DNA of 64,000 nt. It comes from Singulisphaera sp. GP187 (lineage in GTDB: Bacteria; Planctomycetota; Planctomycetia; Isosphaerales; Isosphaeraceae). Shown one piece after another: positions 7,297 to 14,406 of the stretch. The translations under genes and the position numbers were made by a program. Location: contig NZ_FSRB01000003.1 of assembly GCF_900129635.1 (NCBI RefSeq), positions 1,054,001-1,118,000 on the forward strand, written 5' to 3'. Each line of letters opens with the position of its first letter. Position 1 is the stretch's first letter. The notes beneath the pieces were generated by a model, which did not search any database, was not told the origin of the DNA, and was given only the letters and a program-made list of their open reading frames with translations.

Positions 7297-8874
7297 TCAA
7301 CCTTGCGGGGTCTTGCTCCCGGCCTTGCGCTTCCCTCGGGCCGCGCGGAGGTTCTCCCAGATCGACCGCCCCTGCTGGCCCACCTGCGCGATCAACCGGC
7401 TCGCTTTCGAGCGCGTGGAGACGCGGTGCAGGTGGCGGATCAGGGCGGTCCGCTCCGCCCGATGGAACAGGGAGGCGAGTGCGGGGAGCAACAGCTCGAT
7501 GATCCCGAACGGCGAGCTTTCCGAGAGGCCGACCGCGACCACCTCGGTAATCGTCGGGGGAAGTGCGGCGCGGGTGGCGTCGAGCCGCGTTCTGACGGCC
7601 GTCTCGCGGCTCCGCTGGCCGCTGCCCCAGTTGTAAGGCGGGCTCCAGGCGGCGCCGAAGTCGGATTTATCCACCATGGTGACGACGGCCATGGCGGGGG
7701 GAATCTCCAGCCTTGGATGTTCGACATACCAGCGATCCCAGGCCTGAGCGAAGGACACGTCGGCGGTGATCGAGTCGCGACGACCATCGATCACCAGGAT
7801 CATCAGGTCGGCCTCCACCGCCTCCTCCACGGCCTCGCGGCGGGTCGCCCGGTCGCGGGCCGACTCCCCCCCTGGGTTCGTCGTGTAGCCCGGTGTCTCC
7901 ACGAACTGGGCCGTCCGCAGCCGTTCGATGAGCGCCTCGTCGAGCCCCCCCGCCGCCAGCTTGGCCTTCACCAGCGACAGGTCGCCCGCGCACGCCTGCT
8001 TCAACGACTCGATCAACCGGCTCTTGCCCGCTCCCCGGGCTCCGGCGACCGCCACGACCAGCGTGGCCAGTTCGTTGTCGATCGCCTGGACCGTCTTGGC
8101 CGACTTGCGGGTCAGCCGTCGGTATTGATCGGTCCCGATCGCCAGGCGGCCGCTGTAGAGCTCGATCAGGTGCATTCCCAGGCGGTTGACGAACGCCCGG
8201 TAAAACCAGCGCAGCAGATTCTGCTGCATGTTCTTCCAGGCCGGTTTCACCATCCACTGCTGTGTCCCCAGCCGCGCCAGGCCCGTGATCGGGCTGAAGA
8301 TCGGCAGGAGATACGAATAGATGTCGTTGGCTTTCTGAAAGTAACCGGCCACTTGCACGGCCTGCTTCCAGTGCGACGCCGTGAGCATGTCACCGCCGGG
8401 CACCTGGTGGCAGAGGTTGTTGAGATCCTCGGCCGCCAGCTCCATGGCAGTCAAGAATTCCACGACCGGAACGTGCCCGATCGGGTCTCCGGTCAGCGGG
8501 TGATAGTGCTCCGCGAGCTTACGGGCCAGGCGACGGGAGGTCTCGATGTAGATGTCGATGTCGCTGAGGGCCTCCAGCGCGATCGTGTCCCCGTGGTCGG
8601 CCTCGTTCTCGACGAACTCCCAGGCTTTGCGGTCGAACGCCGTGAACGTCTGGGGCGCATCCCAATCGAGCGGCGGCAAGAGCGGAGTCGTCGCTTTCGT
8701 CCACCGCGCCGCGAGGATCGCAAAGACGATTCCCGAGGCCACCCAGAGCGCTCCGGCCGGCCAGAGCCATCTCCGCTCATACAACCAGAGGGTTCCGAAG
8801 CCAATGTAGGCCAGGAACGGACCGACCAAGAGGAGCAGGAGAACCCACGCCCGCCAGTTTTTGATCACCGCCAA
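7297..8874 (-). CDS. Membrane-anchored P-loop GTPase-like protein
   Basis: This 525-aa protein starts with two membrane helices (about 8-30 and 38-57). A long helical linker follows, then a GTPase-type domain: Walker A AGARGAGKS at 277-285, a switch-like FVETPGY where DTPG is usual, and VTMVDKSD in place of T/NKxD. The order of parts recalls bacterial dynamin-like or YcjX/DUF697-type GTPases, though no family is certain. The likely start is TTG 8874 or GTG 8868, the latter with GGGGG 7 nt upstream; no ATG is available. It is transcribed toward the 7095 operon, but that operon starts on the far side of its stop with its own promoter. Confidence 0.72.
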   Translation of the reverse strand: MAVIKNWRAWVLLLLLVGPFLAYIGFGTLWLYERRWLWPAGALWVASGIVFAILAARWTKATTPLLPPLDWDAPQTFTAFDRKAWEFVENEADHGDTIALEALSDIDIYIETSRRLARKLAEHYHPLTGDPIGHVPVVEFLTAMELAAEDLNNLCHQVPGGDMLTASHWKQAVQVAGYFQKANDIYSYLLPIFSPITGLARLGTQQWMVKPAWKNMQQNLLRWFYRAFVNRLGMHLIELYSGRLAIGTDQYRRLTRKSAKTVQAIDNELATLVVAVAGARGAGKSRLIESLKQACAGDLSLVKAKLAAGGLDEALIERLRTAQFVETPGYTTNPGGESARDRATRREAVEEAVEADLMILVIDGRRDSITADVSFAQAWDRWYVEHPRLEIPPAMAVVTMVDKSDFGAAWSPPYNWGSGQRSRETAVRTRLDATRAALPPTITEVVAVGLSESSPFGIIELLLPALASLFHRAERTALIRHLHRVSTRSKASRLIAQVGQQGRSIWENLRAARGKRKAGSKTPQG

Positions 8875-9163
8875 GCCCCCGGACCGAGACGAGACCCCAT
8901 CACCACCGAAATCAAAACGTCACCCGTCATTGACTTGTTCGCCGCGACCCTCCGCATCTTTCCCCAAATGGTCCGGCCGGAGCAAGGCCCTGGCGGCAAG
9001 TCGTTGGAAATCGTGGCCCCCCATTCGAAGGGACGGAAACGACGATCCGGCTCGCCGCTCGACCAGGATCGGGGTCGAATGACGGGCCGGAACCGAGGCC
9101 CTCAGGGCCGACGTTCGGGGCGAACCACTAAGGCCACTATGGAACGCGGTCACGTGGGTACGG

Positions 9164-9607
9164 TCAACTATTCCTCATGGCGTTGGGCAGGTGGCGGGCG
9201 ATTGCTTCAGGAAGGTTGCGAAGCGTGTCCGCCAGGTGGCCGAGCGAGTCGGGCGCGTTGCGAAGTCGATCGGGAAGATGGCGCTCGGCCCAGGTTTCCT
9301 CGGGTCGAGGTCGCGTGAGCAGGGTGGTGAGGACGATCCCAAAGCCAAAACCGATCCCGAACCCGATCAAAACCGATGGCGCGGGGTTCCGGGCCACCAT
9401 CCCCTCGGCGAGTCGGAGGCGTCGCGCGGCGTCCTCACGTGCCGAGTCGTAACCCTCGCCAAGCCGCTGGCCGACCTGGGCGACCCCTTCATGAATTTGG
9501 TGGCCCACCGCCTGAACCTGGTCGCGAACGCCACGGTTCTCGCCGCCACGCTCGGGTTCGCCGCGACCCATTCCACCGTTCTGTCGCTCTGAATTACCCT
9601 TTGGCAT
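9164..9607 (-). CDS. DUF883-like protein with C-proximal membrane helix
   Basis: This 147-aa protein has a polar glycine/arginine-rich N-terminus (about 1-28), an amphipathic helix (VQAVGHQIHEGVAQVGQRL..AREDAARRL), then NPAPSVLIGFGIGFGFGIVL, a glycine-zipper membrane helix near 74-96. A further amphipathic tail of about 45 residues with LRN.P repeats follows. The NPxxS-hydrophobic motif is shared with the CsbD-like protein at 10316-10738. The ATG at 9607 has no strong Shine-Dalgarno. A sigma-54-type promoter is found about 75 nt upstream. It probably acts at the inner membrane; the biochemical role is unknown. Confidence 0.68.
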   Translation of the reverse strand: MPKGNSERQNGGMGRGEPERGGENRGVRDQVQAVGHQIHEGVAQVGQRLGEGYDSAREDAARRLRLAEGMVARNPAPSVLIGFGIGFGFGIVLTTLLTRPRPEETWAERHLPDRLRNAPDSLGHLADTLRNLPEAIARHLPNAMRNS

Positions 9608-9679
9608 TGCCGTGACTCCTAAGCAGAAGGTGCATCATGAGGCCCGAAAAAGGACGGGGCCTGACGTCGGATTACCTCG

Positions 9680-9695
9680 TGCAACGACCATGCCG
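9680..9695 (-). promoter_or_regulatory. Sigma-54 promoter of the 9607-9164 gene
   Basis: Minus-strand CGGCATGGTCGTTGCA has GG and GC 10 nt apart, the G at consensus position 7 and a perfect TTGCA -12 box. The predicted leader to the ATG at 9607 is about 60 nt. Confidence 0.65.
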
Positions 9696-9906
9696 TCGCT
9701 CCTTTGTTTCCGCTGGGAACTTGACTGCATGCTCCAGGGTGGTAACGTACCCAGCGAGAACTCTGAAATCCTTCTTGAGAAGGGGTTGACCCTCTGCCAT
9801 AGAGGTTGCGATCATCTCAAGAGACTTCGCGGCGTCACCGGCCCCATTGGGGGGTCCTCTCGTCGCCGATCGTTTGAAGTTCTCCTTCCCCAAGGGAAAA
9901 TCTCCA

Positions 9907-10128
9907 ATGAAGCGTTTCCTGGCTCTGTCGTTGATCCTTGGCGTCACCTCGTTCGGCTTGGTTGGCTGCGGCGAAGAAACCAAGGTTGAAGAACCGAAGG
10001 TCGAAGCCCCCGGCGAACCCGCGAAGGACGCCAAGACCGACGCGCCCGCCGCTCCGGACAAGGCTGAAGCCCCGGCCGTTCCCCCGGCCGACGCCCCCGC
10101 CGTTCCCCCGGCCGACGCCCCGAAGTAA
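9907..10128 (+). CDS. Small Pro/Ala-rich lipoprotein
   Basis: This encodes 73 aa. Residues 1-21 form a lipoprotein signal peptide with lipobox LVGC (lipidated Cys 21). The mature part is acidic and low in complexity (EEPKVEAPGEPAKDAK...), ending in two copies of an eight-residue PAVPPADA unit encoded by a 24-bp tandem repeat (10075-10122). The start ATG 9907 has AAGGGA 9 nt upstream; an open frame extending to 9847 has no such site. A strong terminator follows directly, so it is monocistronic. Such small disordered lipoproteins are common in planctomycetes and have no assigned function. Confidence 0.75.
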   Translation: MKRFLALSLILGVTSFGLVGCGEETKVEEPKVEAPGEPAKDAKTDAPAAPDKAEAPAVPPADAPAVPPADAPK

Positions 10129-10155
10129 TTTCGGAACCGGCGACACTGCCTGCCT

Positions 10156-10190
10156 CGCCCCCCGGACTCAATCGGGGGGCGTTTTTTTTT
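10156..10190 (+). terminator. Intrinsic terminator of the lipoprotein gene
   Basis: A 9-bp perfect GC stem (CGCCCCCCG/CGGGGGGCG) with an 8-nt loop is followed directly by nine T residues, 28 nt after the stop codon. Confidence 0.93.
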
Positions 10191-10230
10191 GGCCAATCCT
10201 TGAGTTCAAAACCTGGTGATTCCCGAGGGT

Positions 10231-10246
10231 TGGCATTGCGGTTGCA
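10231..10246 (+). promoter_or_regulatory. Sigma-54 promoter of the CsbD-like gene
   Basis: TGGCATTGCGGTTGCA matches TGGCACG-N4-TTGCA at 14 of its 16 positions (the N4 spacer counted as matching), with GG and GC 10 nt apart. It lies just after the preceding terminator and about 70 nt before the ATG at 10316. Its first 15 bases are identical to the site at 7177-7192. Confidence 0.75.
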
Positions 10247-10315
10247 CTCCCTCACCTCCCAAGAAGCCCGGCTGTGTGGCCGGCCAAACGGGGGAATGAC
10301 GGGAGAATCATCACC

Positions 10316-10738
10316 ATGGCGATCAACGCACAAGAGCTGCAGGGTCAGTGGAACAAGCTACGCGGGCAGGTGAAGGAGAAGTGGGGTCAGCTCACTGATG
10401 ATGACCTGCAAATCCAGGGCGGCAACATCGACCAACTCGTGGGTCGAATCCAGCAGAAAACCGGTGAGGGGCGTGAGAACATCGAGCGGTATCTCACCGA
10501 ATTGACCTCACGAGGGGCGTCGGCCGTCTCCCAGGCGGCGGAGTCCGTCAGCCAGTACGCCCAGCACGCGGGGGGCCGGCTTCGTGAGCACTACAGCGAG
10601 TTCGCCGACGTGGCCCGCGAGCGAATCGACTCGGTGCAAGAACACGTGCGGCACAACCCGACCCAGTCCGTCGCCACCGCCTTCGGTGTCGGTCTGGTCG
10701 CCGGCCTGATCGTGGGCCTGGCCTTGCGTTCCCGATAA
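10316..10738 (+). CDS. CsbD-like protein fused to a DUF883-type membrane tail
   Basis: This encodes 140 aa. Residues 1-60 carry the CsbD-like pattern (WNKLRGQVKEKWGQLTDDDL..GN.DQLVGRIQQKTG), typical of small general-stress proteins. Residues 60-115 form an amphipathic helix, and 116-140 a glycine-rich membrane helix introduced by RHNPTQSVATAFGVG. Ordinary CsbD proteins are about 60-70 aa and soluble, so this is a CsbD domain joined to a membrane anchor. ATG 10316 has GGGAG 11 nt upstream. The sigma-54 promoter at 10231 should drive it, and possibly the DUF1328 gene 138 nt downstream. Confidence 0.85.
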   Translation: MAINAQELQGQWNKLRGQVKEKWGQLTDDDLQIQGGNIDQLVGRIQQKTGEGRENIERYLTELTSRGASAVSQAAESVSQYAQHAGGRLREHYSEFADVARERIDSVQEHVRHNPTQSVATAFGVGLVAGLIVGLALRSR

Positions 10739-10876
10739 CCCGTCAGACCGCGGAACGGACCGGGCGGACGCACGCACGAACGAATGAACGCCCGGTCGAC
10801 TCCCGGCTAAGTTCGCACGGTTGACGTGATCTTGGCTCTGACAAAAAATGACAATTCTGACTGAGGAGACACGACA

Positions 10877-11053
10877 ATGCTGCGCTGGGCCATTCTGTTC
10901 GCCATCGTCGCGCTGATCGCTGGCGTCCTCGGATTCGGCGGCATCGGTGGCATGGCATCCGACATCGCCCGAATCTGCTTCGTCCTCTTCCTGGTTCTGT
11001 TCGTGGTCTCGCTCGTGATGGGCCGACGGGCGCTCGACGGCCCGACGATCTAG
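10877..11053 (+). CDS. DUF1328 (UPF0391/YtjA) small membrane protein
   Basis: This 58-aa protein is nearly all hydrophobic: MLRWAILFAIVALIAGVLGFGGIGGMASDIARICFVLFLVLFVVSL. This is the two-helix DUF1328 pattern with the conserved GFGGI..ASDIARI centre. GAGGAG lies about 9 nt before ATG 10877. It follows the CsbD-like gene by 138 nt, with no terminator between, and is followed by a strong terminator at 11185. DUF1328 genes often sit beside CsbD-type stress genes, which fits the locus; the biochemical role is unknown. Confidence 0.9.
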   Translation: MLRWAILFAIVALIAGVLGFGGIGGMASDIARICFVLFLVLFVVSLVMGRRALDGPTI

Positions 11054-11184
11054 GCCAAGCCGTTGGACGAGTCTGCCTTCGAGGGACACACGGGCACCCG
11101 GAACCGATCAGAAAATCAAGAAAAAATCGTGTTCAACGGCTGAGCGAATGACAGTGACCGGTCCCGACCGTGATCCCCAGAATG

Positions 11185-11240
11185 CCGCGAGGCGAGGCGC
11201 TCCTGATTAGGAGCGCCTCGCCTCGCGGCCGTTTTTTTTT
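11185..11240 (+). terminator. Strong intrinsic terminator
   Basis: A 20-bp perfect stem (CCGCGAGGCGAGGCGCTCCT and its complement) around a 4-nt loop is followed three bases later by nine T. It ends the CsbD/DUF1328 unit and separates it from the convergent SEC-C gene. Confidence 0.92.
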
Positions 11241-11283
11241 GAGCGCGGGGGCTGGGGTTCTCACCCCAGTTGACCCCACAGGC

Positions 11284-11760
11284 TCAGGCTCGCCCCAGGC
11301 AACACTTCTTGTACTTCTTCCCCGAACCGCATGGGCAAGGGTCATTGCGGCCCGCCGAGGAGACCTCGGCCGGCCTACGGATCGGCACGCCTTTGACGCC
11401 TCCGCCCGGCTTGAGCCGCTCGTTGTACGACCGGGCGATCACGCGGATCTGCGCGGCCCAGTCCGCCCCTTCGCCGACCCGGCCGCTCTCTCGGAGATAT
11501 TCGAGAAACTGCGCAATCACCTCGGGCACGAGCGGGCGGGCCTCCTCCGGCAGCACCAGCCGGGGCATCCGCTCGGTCAGTACGGTCGCAAACGTCCCCG
11601 GCGACACCTCGTCGGGAAAGTCACGGTCGATCGACCGGACAGACTGGCCGAAGTGAGACAGGATTTCGGAAACGGATCCAAGAACCCGCGGGTCGAGTTG
11701 CCCCGCCACGAACGATTCGGCGAAATCTCCCGACCAATTGTCCCAACGATTATCGAACAT
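11284..11760 (-). CDS. SEC-C motif protein
   Basis: This 158-aa protein ends in a SEC-C zinc motif, NDPCPCGSGKKYKKCCLG, near residues 137-155; its three or four cysteines bind zinc in the SecA tail and related proteins. The preceding part is helical (VLGSVSEILSHFG..., PEVIAQFLEYLRES) and not recognised. It starts 25 nt downstream of the pheT stop on the same strand, so it may be the last gene of the translation operon. SEC-C modules are thought to mediate contact with ribosomes or secretory proteins; the role here is unknown. Confidence 0.8.
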   Translation of the reverse strand: MFDNRWDNWSGDFAESFVAGQLDPRVLGSVSEILSHFGQSVRSIDRDFPDEVSPGTFATVLTERMPRLVLPEEARPLVPEVIAQFLEYLRESGRVGEGADWAAQIRVIARSYNERLKPGGGVKGVPIRRPAEVSSAGRNDPCPCGSGKKYKKCCLGRA

Positions 11761-11784
11761 AGACTCACAATTCTCAGTAAAAGA

Positions 11785-13800
11785 TCACGATCGCAACGTG
11801 GCACCAAGGCGATCCGCGCAGGCGGCAATCACCGTCTGGATCGCCTGTTCGACCTCCTCGCCGGTCAAGGTTCGCTCCGCGTGGCGGAACCGGAGGCCGA
11901 AGTGCAGGCTCTGGCGGTCGTCGTCGAGGTTCCCACCGCGGAAGGTGTCGAGGTAGTCGACCGCCTCCAGGGTCGGGCCAGCCGCGTCGCGAACGGCCCG
12001 CGCGAGCTCCGACCAGGCGAGACTTCGCGCAACGACAAGCGAAAGATCGCGCATCACCGCCGGAAACGGGGGGAGCGGATGATGGAGCGGAACCAGATTG
12101 GCCTTGGCCATCAGGACGTCGAGCTCGAGCTCGACGGCTGAGCTCGCGGCTCGAAGCTCGAGCGCGGAGAGCCGAGCGGGGTCAACTTCGCCGAGATAGC
12201 CCAGGTGCGTTCCCGCCAGGAGCAGCTCGGCGCCACGACCAGGGGCAAAATAAGCCAGGGCCGCGGGGCGAACCTCGAGCTCGTGGTCGGCATGCAAGCG
12301 GGTCAGGAGCGCCTCAACCACCCCTTTGAGCCCGCGATAGTCGCGGCCGCTCACCAGGGCCAGGCGGGTCGGTTCCGCGGGCAGGACCGACCCGGGACGC
12401 GGTCGATAGACGTTGGCGATTTCAAAGAGCTCAGCGTCGGGGTTGCCGTGCGCTTCGTTATGACGGCGGACGGCCAGCAAGCTCGGCACGAGGCTCCGCC
12501 TCAGGGCGTTTTCGCGTTTTCGGCTCGAGTGGTCGACCCGGATCGCCGTCGTCTCGGGATCGGGGTCGAGCGGAGCGCTGAGCTCGTCCGCCACGAGGCT
12601 GAATGTGACCGCCTCGTCGAACCCGCAGGCCGTCAGGGCCCCTCGGATCTCGGATTCGACCCGTTCCCGCAACCCGCGCGGGGAACTGGCCAGAGGGACC
12701 AGCCGATTCTCGGGAATATGCTCGTAGCCGTGGATCCGCGCGACTTCCTCGATCAGGTCGATCTCACGGTCGAGGTCGCTCCGCCAGCTCGGCGGCTGGA
12801 ACTCGCCCCACTCGCTCGTGCCGCCGCGCGGCTCGAGCCCCAGATCTTGGAGGATCGCCTGAACCCGTGGCTGAGGAACATCGATCCCGAGCACCCGAGG
12901 GATCTGCGCATAGCGAAGCTGGATCGACGGCCGAGCGGGCAGGGGGGTGCTCACGTCGATCAAGCCGGGGTGAAGCGTTCCCCCGGCCAGTTCGAGGATC
13001 AGCTCCGCACACCGCCGACTGGCCCATTCCGTGCGTTCGGGGTCGAGCGTGCGCTCGAACCGGTAGCTCGACGGGCTGTGCAGCCCCAGCGCCCGGGCCG
13101 TCCGACGAATGGACATCGAATCAAACCGGGCGGCTTCGATCAGCACGTTCGTGGTCGTCGCGCCGATTTCGGTATCCAGGCCCCCCATCACCCCGGCCAG
13201 GCCGACCGGCCGTTCGGCGTCGGCGATCACAAGCATCTCGGGAGCGAGCTCATAGACCTTGTTGTTGATCGCGGTCAGGGTCTCCCCCTTGCGCGCACGG
13301 CGAACCACGAGCCGGTGGCCCGCGAGTCGGTCGAGGTCGTAGGCATGGAGCGGCTGGCCGCACTCGAACATGACGTAGTTCGTGATGTCGACGATGTTGC
13401 TGATCGGCCGCACGCCGATCGTCTCGAGTCGCTTGCGGAGCCACCAGGGGCTCTCGCCGACCTTCACGCCCGAGATCACCCGCGCGGTGAATCGCGCGCA
13501 GAGCGCAGGATCGTCGACGGTGATCCCAGTCCGGGTCGCGACGGCCGGCCCGGACTCCGGGGGCCTGGGATCGAGCGCGTTGAGCGTGCGTTCGAACAGG
13601 ACCGAGACCTCACGGGCGACTCCCAGGTGCCCCAGGCAGTCGGCCCGGTTGCTGGTCACCTCCAGGTCGATCGCGAGGTCGCCACCGACCTCGGTCGTCG
13701 ACTCGTGGTTCAAACCCGTCAGGGCGAGCCGCTCGGTCAAAATGTCCACCGGCATGTCGAGCCGGACATATTGTGCCAACCAGTTCCAACTAACGATCAT
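11785..13800 (-). CDS. pheT: Phenylalanine--tRNA ligase beta subunit (short form)
   Basis: This 671-aa subunit of the alpha2-beta2 PheRS charges tRNA-Phe together with PheS. The B1 part (MIVSWNWLAQYV) joins directly to the B3/B4 segment (LEVTSNRADCLGHLGVARE); the OB-fold tRNA-binding B2 domain of about 100 residues found in the 795-aa E. coli protein is missing. B3/B4 (with NYVMFECGQPLHAYD), B5, the catalytic-like core (FELANVYRP-type FEIANVYRP) and the C-terminal FDX-ACB domain (PPFPAVMRDLSLVV) are all present. The start ATG 13800 lies 8 nt after the Uma2 gene stop. It is separated from pheS by three genes. Confidence 0.95.
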   Translation of the reverse strand: MIVSWNWLAQYVRLDMPVDILTERLALTGLNHESTTEVGGDLAIDLEVTSNRADCLGHLGVAREVSVLFERTLNALDPRPPESGPAVATRTGITVDDPALCARFTARVISGVKVGESPWWLRKRLETIGVRPISNIVDITNYVMFECGQPLHAYDLDRLAGHRLVVRRARKGETLTAINNKVYELAPEMLVIADAERPVGLAGVMGGLDTEIGATTTNVLIEAARFDSMSIRRTARALGLHSPSSYRFERTLDPERTEWASRRCAELILELAGGTLHPGLIDVSTPLPARPSIQLRYAQIPRVLGIDVPQPRVQAILQDLGLEPRGGTSEWGEFQPPSWRSDLDREIDLIEEVARIHGYEHIPENRLVPLASSPRGLRERVESEIRGALTACGFDEAVTFSLVADELSAPLDPDPETTAIRVDHSSRKRENALRRSLVPSLLAVRRHNEAHGNPDAELFEIANVYRPRPGSVLPAEPTRLALVSGRDYRGLKGVVEALLTRLHADHELEVRPAALAYFAPGRGAELLLAGTHLGYLGEVDPARLSALELRAASSAVELELDVLMAKANLVPLHHPLPPFPAVMRDLSLVVARSLAWSELARAVRDAAGPTLEAVDYLDTFRGGNLDDDRQSLHFGLRFRHAERTLTGEEVEQAIQTVIAACADRLGATLRS

Positions 13801-13808
13801 CGGCTTCC

Positions 13809-14378
13809 CTAACCCAGGATGGAGTCAACGGCGAGGACGAGGTCGGGAAACGCCTCGGGAGAGACACTCTCTCCACGCGGCCGGATCTGGATCTCAGTGT
13901 GAACACCCGAGATCGGGCGACGATGGACTTCGATCCATTCCTTGTTCAGGTCGACGAGCCAGACCTCGGCGACCCCTTCGCGGGCATAGAGCCCCAGCTT
14001 GATTCCTCGATCGTACCCGGCCGACGAGTCCATGACCTCAATGAGAGTCAAGACATCGCTCGGCGACGCGGGGATCGCAGCGTAATAATCTTGCCGGGGC
14101 CGGAGCAGAACGAGGTCGGGTTCCGGCTCGGAACGATTACTCAATCGAATCGACCCCTGGACGCGGACGATCGCTCGAGGGCGGACCCCAGGAACCAACA
14201 GTTCTGTGAGACGGTCCACGCAAGCGAGATGACGCGAGCCGATGGGGCTCATGGTAACGATTTCCCCCTCGATCAGCTCGACGCGAGCATCCTCACTCAG
14301 AATGCCGGCCTCAGCCATCCGATGATAATCTTCAACGGAAAATCGATAGGTCTCGTACGGTGATGATGCGCTGGCCAT
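13809..14378 (-). CDS. Uma2 family (DUF820) putative restriction-endonuclease-fold protein
   Basis: This 189-aa protein has the Uma2 layout: YRFSVEDYHRMAEAGIL, then ELIEGEIVTMSPIGSRH, a PD-(D/E)xK-like core with PEPDLVLLRP and TLIEVMDSSAGYDRGIKLGLYAREGVAEVWLVDL. The family is very abundant in cyanobacteria and planctomycetes; nuclease activity is inferred from fold and is unproven for most members. ATG 14378 has GGGAGGA 7 nt upstream; a longer frame to 14426 would overlap the permease gene. It is inserted between the permease and pheT on the same strand with only 8 nt to pheT. Confidence 0.87.
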   Translation of the reverse strand: MASASSPYETYRFSVEDYHRMAEAGILSEDARVELIEGEIVTMSPIGSRHLACVDRLTELLVPGVRPRAIVRVQGSIRLSNRSEPEPDLVLLRPRQDYYAAIPASPSDVLTLIEVMDSSAGYDRGIKLGLYAREGVAEVWLVDLNKEWIEVHRRPISGVHTEIQIRPRGESVSPEAFPDLVLAVDSILG

Positions 14379-14406
14379 GAGATATCCTCCCGAGAGCTCG
14401 AAGGAA

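Noticed and set aside
6505..9318. Very long rightward open frame (937 codons) opposite the stress-gene cluster
   Set aside because: It is antisense to three convincing minus-strand genes, has a composition typical of reversed GC-rich coding DNA (Arg, Asp, His, Gly) and no domain pattern.
10075..10122. 24-bp direct repeats considered as a CRISPR or iteron-like array
   Set aside because: Only two adjacent copies without spacers, and they encode the in-frame PAVPPADA repeat of the lipoprotein.
12205..13812. Long rightward open frame opposite pheT
   Set aside because: It mirrors pheT codons on the other strand; no ribosome site and no recognisable protein.
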